A stretch of DNA of 64,000 nucleotides from Schistosoma haematobium (lineage: Eukaryota; Platyhelminthes; Trematoda; Strigeidida; Schistosomatidae), in assembly GCF_000699445.3 (NCBI RefSeq), contig NC_067198.1:23571536-23635535 (forward strand), written 5' to 3'. The notes under the pieces are model-generated. The model was not told the DNA's origin. It did no database searches and saw nothing but the letters and a program-made list of their open reading frames with translations. Positions 13,401 through 23,600 of this stretch are shown here, piece by piece; within the stretch, counting starts at the first letter, position 1, and each line of letters begins with the position of its first letter. Made by a program: the position numbers and the translations under genes.

Positions 13401-16400
13401 CACGTTTTGCAGCCGTAAAGTAGAACAGAACGAACTGCCGCACAGTATACTCGTCCCTTAATTTATAGACATATTTCGCCATCGTCATAGGTGACGTAAG
13501 TTGGCAAAAGCCAAACGAGCCTTTCGAATCCGTGCAGAGATTTCTTCAGACATCAACTCATTAGGGTTGATCAAACTTGCAAGATAAGCGAAGTTGTCGA
13601 TGCGTTTGACTTTTTCACTCCCTATCTTTGGTTCAGGTGTTGACGAAGGCCGGTCCTGAAGCAACAGTTTGCATTTAGAGAGGGAGAAACGCATTCCAAT
13701 CATTCTCGTATTGTTACTCAGTGCTACCAAAACACTGCATTTTATCAGCGTTTTCACCAAACAGGACTATGTCATCTGCGTATTCTAAGTCAATAGGTGG
13801 ACCTCTTGAAAAGAGATCAATTCCTGAAAATCCAGACGACGACAAAGTTATTTCCAGCAGTAGGTCTATGATGAATTTGAACGAAAATGGAGAAAGTGGA
13901 CAGCCTTGACGGACGCCACTTGAGGTTGCAAATTTAGATCACAGTTTGTCATAAACTCTCACTCGACTAGTAGTGTTCGAGTAAAGAGCATTCACGAGGT
14001 CTGTGTACTTCGGAGGTACGCCTTTCAATGACAGATACTGCCATAAAACCTCTCGGTCTACAGGGTCAAATTCTGCTTTTAAGTCAAGAAGGATCACCAT
14101 TGTCGGACGACGATAAGCATGCCTGTGTTCTAAGATCTGACGAGTGGTGAATATGTGGTCGACGAAGCCACGACCAGGTCTAAAACCAGCCTGATTTTCT
14201 TGTGTTTGTAGTTCACGAGTCTTAGTTAGGCGTCCGATTTCAATATTCTGAATGAAACCACTGTTCTCTTCTTTTTTCTTCCCCACTTACTAAAGTAAAA
14301 GCACAAGTTCTGCATGTGAACCTTTTTGATATTCACTCAATGTAATTTAAGATTGCATATCCCCAATATGCTACTATGTATTGTTTTGATGGTGTGTTGA
14401 GATTACGAGTCATTAATCTCAGAATGAGGATATTTAGTATATGTCAAAAGTCAAGAGATTGTCTGTTTGTGATCATCCATAGTCTTCCAAGGTTTATTGA
14501 CTTAAAATGTTATGTTGACCAATTTTCACATTCATATTTGTTTGCGTTTTAATGAATGATATTAAAGTGGTTCATATGCATTTTATGTTTCTGTTCATAT
14601 TGTTCAGCCTTAAACAAGTCCACTCTGTCAAAAGAAGCAAAAAGTGATTTAACTACGAAAAAAAAGGATTGTAGGCACCAATATGGTTCTAGCAAATGTG
14701 ATCCAGTCAATTCGAATGAATCGCGTCCGAAATTATCTGGTAGAGATTCACATCACAGATGTAGAAAGAATTCAGATCGTCACCACTCCACAAGTTGTCG
14801 AAGGAAGTCTGTTTCATCAGGAGGTTCTGATGGCTCTCGATGTTGCAACAATCGAGGAACCTCTCGCACAAAGAGCACTATTGAAGGTGTAACACAGAAA
14901 AATCGCAAACGTTCACGCTCTCGTAGATCATCCTCTTATCATTCTTCTGCCAGTAGGTCGCGTTATTCCTCTCGTTCAGAATCTTCTCATAAATACGATC
15001 GACACAAACGTAGTTATAATGAGTCAAAGTCCTACAGTTCTAGGTCGTCTGCTCGTACTTCTCGTTCATTTCGCTCAAGTTACAGTTCAAGATCAAGCTC
15101 TGTAAGAACTCGACGCCATAGACATGTTAGATCTTTTTATCGGAGAAGGCATAGGCGTAGAAGCTACTCTCTTCGTTCACGATCTCGCTCAAGGAGTTGG
15201 CATTCAACAGATTCCAGTTTTTCTTCACAGTCTTCTCCCTCGTCACGTTCTCGTTATTTTTCACGTCGAAATACCTCTAAAAATCGTTCTCTTTCTCGTC
15301 GTTCTCGTACTCCTTTATACCGACCCACTTCATCTATTACAAAAGTTTCAGAAGATAATTTACGAACTCCACCAGAACATCGTCTCGCTCGTCTTGGCGT
15401 TGGACCAGTGAGTAAAGATAATATATCAGATAGTAGGATGAATAGTCCTTATACTGACCCGAAGTCCATTTCCTACATACCAAGCGTCGATGAGACAGTT
15501 TCGGCAGCTGTCAATAGAGTTGTGGGCGGAGAGAAATCCAGTAAGTACTAATGTGGATTTTTTTTAATCTAATTTTTTTCAAATTATGATATTTATTATT
15601 ATTACTATTGTAAATGGTTTTATTCAATATAATATGTTTAGTACAATGTGCAATTATCAGTATATAATATTTCTCTTACTCAGTGCATTAAATGACTAAT
15701 TTACTAAGAGTTTGTCTTATAAAGTAGTATTGGTTAACTAAATTTCATTTGTAATTTTACTTCATTTTAGAGTATCGAAAGTCATCACATGAATCTACTA
15801 CAACAAATAATAACAATGACAGTAACAATTTAAAACCTATCCACAATTCTAAATCATCTGTTGAACGTAATAGTGATTCACATTCACAACCACCGTCTTC
15901 ATCTGGTGTAGTACAGTCAAGTAATAAAACGTCCAGTCCTTCGGTACTCGTTGATATACCACTACCTCAAGATGCACACCATCAAACCATTGATAATTCA
16001 GACAGCAGAAGTCATACGAACAAATCTGTCCCTTATATTGGACCACAGGTAGGTTTGTGTTTGCTTTTATTCCACGTACTTAAACAAAGATAGATTTTTA
16101 AGAAAAAGAAAAATACTTTTTTATTAGTGCTAAAAAATTTTTAGTTCTCATTTAAGTGTTATTAACAGATTTTGCCACTACATAATATCACAGTGTGTTA
16201 TTGTTCCATGAACCTCCGTAGTTCATACTCTTAACTTACCTGAGGAAAAGCCATTTATTCATATTCAGCAGAATCCTTAATAGTTTTCATAACGATCCTA
16301 AATTTTTGTAGTAATCACTTTAATAATATGGCAAAAAAATTCAAACTTTACTACCCTAAGATGACCTTATCTGATATATCATTGAGTTTTGTCCGATCTA

Positions 16401-17596
16401 TTTCCAGACCTCATTGCAAATTAGTTCATCAAATGTAGTGAATGCTCAAATATAAATGGTCTTTGGAAACAATGTTTATAGTTGTTGAGTGTGAGTCACT
16501 TTAAAACAAGCAAATTATAAGTCTCATAGCCTTCTTTCAACTACTATTGTCCTACAAATTTTGAACCCTTATGCCGTATACTCCATTACTACAAACTGCT
16601 AAACTTTTGGGTCATTTTTCGTAATTTAGTGTACAAATCAAGCAAAATAAACCTAATAATTGATAAATTCAATACTCACACTTTAAGCCCTTGATTTCGT
16701 TTTTAATTGCTACGATCGCATCCACCAATTATTGTAGCTACCATGCAAATAATACAGTTTACAGCTTGTGTGTCGAGTTACATGAACTATGTTTGCTCAA
16801 AGCTACGTTCTGTCCTTGATCATTGTTTTTGGTGAAAAAAATCATTCCATCGAGGCAGGTAATAAATTTTACTGTTCACCAAACTTTTGAGAAAATTGAA
16901 TCACTTCTTTATCAGTATTCTGCCAATTATGATGAACTCCTTTACAAATTATGCAAAAGTAGTGAGAAAATAGGTTAGTTTGAAAATTGTTCACCATATC
17001 TTTGGTCACATTAAAAAACAATTGTTTTCTATTTCAATTAAACTTATTTACGTTTTCATTTACATCTTCCTTCTCTAAGAAACGAATTACAATCTTTAAA
17101 GGTAATTTATAAGATGTGGGAATGTAAAAAGGTCCTATTTTATACTTATAAATACTTTTTGATTGATTATTCTTCCATTACCCTTCAGAATGTATTGTCT
17201 GTATTTTGTTTCAGAGTTTTCATCCATCATGTTTATCACATACTACACCAGTGTTTGTTACACAACTACTTATATTTTTAACTATTTTTTGTTTTGTCTT
17301 TTTTCAAATTTTTTCTTACGGATTTACAAACATCTACTGTTTACGTTTTAATCATGCACATAGATAAATAAAATAAATAAATCAACGTTTTACTGGTTAT
17401 TAGTTTAGAAGAACAAGTATATTTTCTACTTTTTGAAGTATTTATTTTGTTATATTCATTTACCTAACCTACTCTTCTGTTTATGCATGCTTGCTCCTTA
17501 ATAATTTCTCTTGCTTATAAATGAAAGTTTATTACTATTACTATTATGTTTATGCTTGTACATTTGTTTGCCTTTTCTCTAAAACGTCTTTTGGCA

Positions 17597-17634
<38 letters not shown>

Positions 17635-20600
17635 ACAAGCCACTGATTTTCTAGTTCATATAAATTAATTCTCACACAAGCATAAATAGGTGCATGTTTC
17701 ACTTTTTTTTTGACATTGCTATTGATTTTTCAAATATTTAATTGGCAGATTTTTTTTCTCATACTCTTACACAACTTTTAACATGTATCTTTTTTTAACA
17801 CATACCAATATATTAATAACTTCAGTGTATAAAGAAGATTTCTCCACTCTTTACTTCTATATACTTAACTTGAATTTATTTTTAATTTCACTTATTTAAG
17901 TTTAATCCTATTCCTTCTAGTTAGTTGTATGAAAATGTACTGTTTGTAAAATTATACCTGAAATAACTGAGAATCTAAACGTTCATTTGTGTAAAATAAT
18001 TCCAACGATATTGATATTAGTCGTATGTATTGATTACTGATCAAAGTGCATTGAATATTGATTATCTTATTAGTTCGTAAGTGTGTATGTTGATGATGTT
18101 TCCCAAGCAATATTTTCCGCTGATCATTATCAATAGTATTTATTTTGCTTTTGTTTGTAGACAAATATTCTGTATTGTAAACTCAACAATGTCATTCATT
18201 TGCTAGACAACATTAAAGTTGGATTGTAGATGTTTATCTTCATATTTTTGATAAGCATGAATTCAACATATTCTCATTTTTGATTATATTTACTAATTAT
18301 CCTTAGCCAAGTAATTGGTATGGATAATTTACCAAAATAATACTCTATCATAAGGTAGTTCTCCGAACTTTAGTGAATTGGTGTTTAAGTGATAAAAGCA
18401 TTCCATTTTAAGTCGTAGTTTTGAACGTCACTTCATCTACTTCGGTTTGTATAATCGATTGGTATCACCGACCCTCACATAAAGTGAGACTCATAGGAAA
18501 GCTTATAAATCTGTACTTGGTAAATAAGTAGCATTTTTTGAATTATACCTAGGTAACTATAGAACGATTTATGATCATTTAGATGACAGACCTAGGACTT
18601 GAAATTAGGTAGACAATTTAAACAGTTTGTTAAGTTCACACTTTTTTTACCTCAACCAATTTCTTTTGAGTTTTGGTATTTAAAACTTCTTTTATGTATG
18701 ATGCTAACATGCTTACAATACAAATAAGTGTACTCCAAGAATCTAATTTGTAACATCCATTGAACTCTCTTCTAAAAGAGTGATATGCATCTTATATACT
18801 TTTATCTTCACTTCTTTTCATCATACACCCACTTATTATCTGTATTTGCAAAGTACACTCAATTTCTTTTGCAGCTTAAAAACAATATTCCTTAAGGAAC
18901 CTATCAGGTGTCTTTTCAATCTAAATATATAAGCAGCAAATATATCCTTTCTGTGAATTTTCTAATATGGTTTATTGGACGTTTCTCACAAGGATGTTTG
19001 TAATTAGTGTTTAGCAGGACGCGGTGTCGAAGTCGCAACAATTGTCGGACAGAGTGAAAAGCTTCAGTGCATTGAATGAACGGTGTTTGGAGAACACTGT
19101 AAGACGAATCGAAAAGAGATTTCAGATTGCAGAATACACCGGAAGGTGCAAATGTACAATTGAAAGCTATATATATGTATTATGTAAATACTTTGTAATT
19201 TCTCGCAATAAATATACATTCCTCCTACCTGTTGTCGTGTTTTACAATGGGTTTATTATTCTCAGTCTTACTATAGTGCTACTAAGAAACAAAAGAAGCA
19301 GTCAGTTTTATAGGTGAAAGTAGTAAATTGGCTAAAAGTATTTCTAATTACTAGATAAACATACTTAGCACTCTCAAATACAACGTCGATTCATCATTAA
19401 ATAACATAGATTTCATATATTATCATTAAACCATTTTTCAGACTGCTTCGTTTTGATCATTTATTGATACATACTCATCTACCAATTTGGTTATATAGCC
19501 CCGTTTTTTTTATTAACTACCGAAAAGGCAATAATTGTATTATTCTGAGACAAGTTGTTTGGTTTTTTCATTCTTCTTGCGCATGATTCATCTTTTACTT
19601 TTGTTACAATTTACAGCTTATCGTAATCTCACTGATTGTAGTTATCGCAATATACACTGACAGGTTTTCTAGACACTATTCTGTTTTATGTTTTCACTTC
19701 ACCTATCCAAGTGCTTCATAAAAATATCCTTTTTTATTCGTATTTTCTATGTATAAGGTTCCTCCAGAACTAGCCAAACGCTTCGGCTTATCAGTTAGTG
19801 ACACTACAACAAAGCTGGAGGTCCGTGATCCTCTAACCTCAGTTTCAAGTGGTAACTATGTGGAGATTAGTTCGAATTCTATCCAATTACAAAATACTCC
19901 TAATTCATCTTCTGTTACCGTTTTGGTCACGTCATCTGCTAAAAGTAGTAATGCTCCGGAGGTAGCCAATTTCAACCCTCCAGAATTTACAATTCCACCT
20001 GAACAAGTTGAATTATATAGACGTATGTAGAGATTCTATTTACAATAGTTCAAGTCACTCATAAAATTTCTTAATGTTGACTTTATACCATTTTTCGAAT
20101 ATTCCTTTGGTAAGCCAAACTACAATGAGCTTCTGATATATGAAATCAGTTTGTGAGTATTCTATTGGTTGACCGCCAAAAATCAACGTAGAGATATTAC
20201 AGTTGTTCTTATAGATACTGTCATTCCCTTACTTTTGCAACTTATTCTAAAATTGCGGAGCTACATCCCCTCACCCTCGTATGTTTTGATCTCAGCAAGT
20301 GAATGTATAAATCCTCACATTGATGACGAAATTCAAATTATAGTTACAGGTTAGTTGATGGCTCATCACCTGGCTTACATTAATCAGACTCAAGTTCGAA
20401 ACCAAGTGTTGTTAAAAGAAATGAAAAGCAACACCACTAAAAAGTTCGGGATTATTTAAAATTTGGTATATATATCTTCCTATACTTATAGTCCCAAGTA
20501 ACGTTTGAAATGGATATTGTGCTGGTTTGTAACCTTTTTTCCAGATGAACATTACATATTAAACAAAATAGCAACTTAATATAAACCATGCGATCGTTTG

Positions 20601-23600
20601 ACGCTGATCAGTTTATAACAACAATAATGGTAATAATAGTAATGCTAATAATTACTACTCTGACTTAATAGAAGCTGCTAACTCGACTGTTATAATTTCT
20701 CTTATTACGACACAGCTATTTCTGTTGCTTAGTCGTCTTGGACACCGATTCACTCGAAAAGTCCCCAGATCAAAACACTGTTGGACAGGAACGAAATTAT
20801 TAATAACAAGGGTAGATGTAAGAAGCACAATAAAAAACGTTAGTATGTTTATTGTTTTTATACAAAAGGATTCTAGTCTCCATGTATCCACTAGCACTGA
20901 TTGGATAAGAAATAGCCAATCAGCGCTCACCAACACAATCGTTCACGAAACGTCCCGCTAATAGCGACCGTTAACAATAGCCACCTGTTCTCTCATTCCA
21001 AACACTTGACATTTTTTGTTGCCAATCTTGAAGAGGTTATTGAAGCACTTATAACTTTTATGAGTAAATCTTTCAATATGTGTTATCTAGGCTTTTGAAT
21101 TATTTTATTAATTGCTCATGGATAATTACATTTTAGCCATGAATTCGATCTAAAGTTAAGACATTAATACTTATCAGATTATTATCCGACAAAAAGTTTC
21201 GTACATAGTGGTCAGTACTTCTATAATTTATCTACAGCTTCACGTTTTCCGGAATAATGTAATTCATCATATCGGGCAATTTGATTTCCTGGTGCTTGCT
21301 TAGTGTCCATTGCAGCGCATGATGGGGATTTGTGATCACTTAGAGAAAAGGTAAATCTGATGATGGTCCATTCCGAAAGCAAATACGAATTTCGGTCAAT
21401 GTGTCCGTTTTTGTCTACATAACTTTATGAGTATCTTCACGTGCATCAGCCGATTAGGAGTCACTCTTAATCAACGTAAAACCTAGCTGAAGTTGCCAAA
21501 CAATGTTAGTACAGCATAATAAAAATATCATGACAAACACTAGAGTAATAGAAATAATAACATTATCAACCAGAGACTAATAAAAAATCACTATAAAATT
21601 CAATGACGAGCTCTCTGTTGTAACTTTATTGAGAATTTTGTCACTTTTTACCATTTTAGCGTTACAAGAGCAAGCTAAAGAACATGCTTTACGTCGGAGT
21701 GGGATTCTGATGCCTGATGAGTCAAGATTAAATCAAATTCCCTGTGAATATAGTTTTCTACAACAGCAACAAGTACAGCGACAGTTAGCGCTTCTTCAAC
21801 AACAACAGCAACAAAGTCAAGCCTCCATTGTATTTACTCCTGCTAATGTTATTTATTCATCTCCTTCGTTACTACCCTTATATGCTGCTGCTAATACTCC
21901 ATTAATCTCAACCATACCAAGTGGTAGCATAACAACTCCTGGTAATATTAATGTCACTGAAACCGCAGTTCCACAACAATTATCAGCTGAAGCAATACTT
22001 TTAAAGCAACAACAGTTGCAACAACAACAACAGTTATCTGCTCTGTGTGGAGCTACTTATCAACATCAGGTGCGTTTATTGTGTATTTGCATAGACTTTT
22101 CACACTATTTCTTATTTACATGATAAGACTTTGGTTCTCACTTGATTATTTTAATAAGTTAGTCTCTAAACGTTCCTTTAGTTGTGTAAACATGGTGATT
22201 GTTGTGTGATACAATCGAACAAAATAAAACCATATTGAAAAACTATAGTAAAAGTTCATTTGTTTTTCAGTAATGAATTAATTTTTGATCCATGCAAAGG
22301 TTTACTTAGTATTCACTTATAATATTTGATACTGTTTGGGTTTGATGGATTCAATCCTTTTGTTAATGTTTCTCTTTTAGGTCAGATAATTTGAACTTCA
22401 GTGATTATGTTAATTTGTGAGAAATATTATTTTTAAAAAAACTTTTGAAACCTTATTGATATTTGTAAAATGTATTGTTACATAAAGGTCAGTTGCAATG
22501 AGGTGCTGAGATTCATGCTACCGTTTTTTTGAATCTTCAGTATAGTAATATTTTGTACTTCACGATTTCATTCGTTCCTTGTGAAATATATGTATACCCA
22601 CTATTTGATTTACTACTCCTATTAGTATTTATTATATTGAATCCTTCAATTCCCGTCTTTAATTTTTTGTGGCTGTTCTGATATGATTTATCACAACTTG
22701 AACGGATGCATGTTTATTCGGATCCCTAAGTTATTGCTGAAACACTAATGACCATTCATGTGGATTTCGATTTTTATAAATTATATTTCAGCATAACTGT
22801 ACAAATCATTATTCATCTAGTGTGTTATTTAATGCTTTCTCAATTCATACTCATGGGAAATAAAAGAAAATTCTTCCAGATTTATTGTATTATACATCCA
22901 CCCAAGTCGTAATTCTCAAAATTCTTGCTCAATATTATGAATTTCAATCCTTTTTTTACTACTATTCCCGTTTTCCAACTTCTGGTAATTTTTGATATTT
23001 CTCATGTAATGTTTTTCTAACTTTGTAATAAGGCTAATGGAAATGAAGCTTCACAAATATATCTCGGATCTGTCAATAATCCACATATTACATCCAGTCT
23101 AACAATAGAGCAGCCTAATACATCCACATCATTCTCTGGTAACGTTAAACTGGAAGTCAATCAGTTATCTGCATCCATTCAGCAAGCACAATTACAACAA
23201 CTAATTGCGGCAGCCGCATTACAATCAGCTGTTCAAGCTAATAACAATAATAATATTCATTCCTCAGCAAATACAATTCAGTCAGTCAATCAACAACAGT
23301 TACTGAACCAATTGATTGCTCAACAATCTCAGGTAAGTTTAAATATGCTTGGTAGTTCATAAAAGCTGTATTTTTGAAACCGTAGTCTTAGCTTTACCTA
23401 GTTCGACACTAATAGGCAGTGAATTCTAATCACATTATACTAAGTGGTTTTCCCGCTCGACTTTTTTCATCAATCACTTATACCTCAATCGATTTTCTGG
23501 ACATAATCATTTGCAATATAGTATACATTATTATAGTGATATTGAGGAAAAAATCTTGGCTTGATATGAATATGATATTTCTACATATTTATCATTCAGT

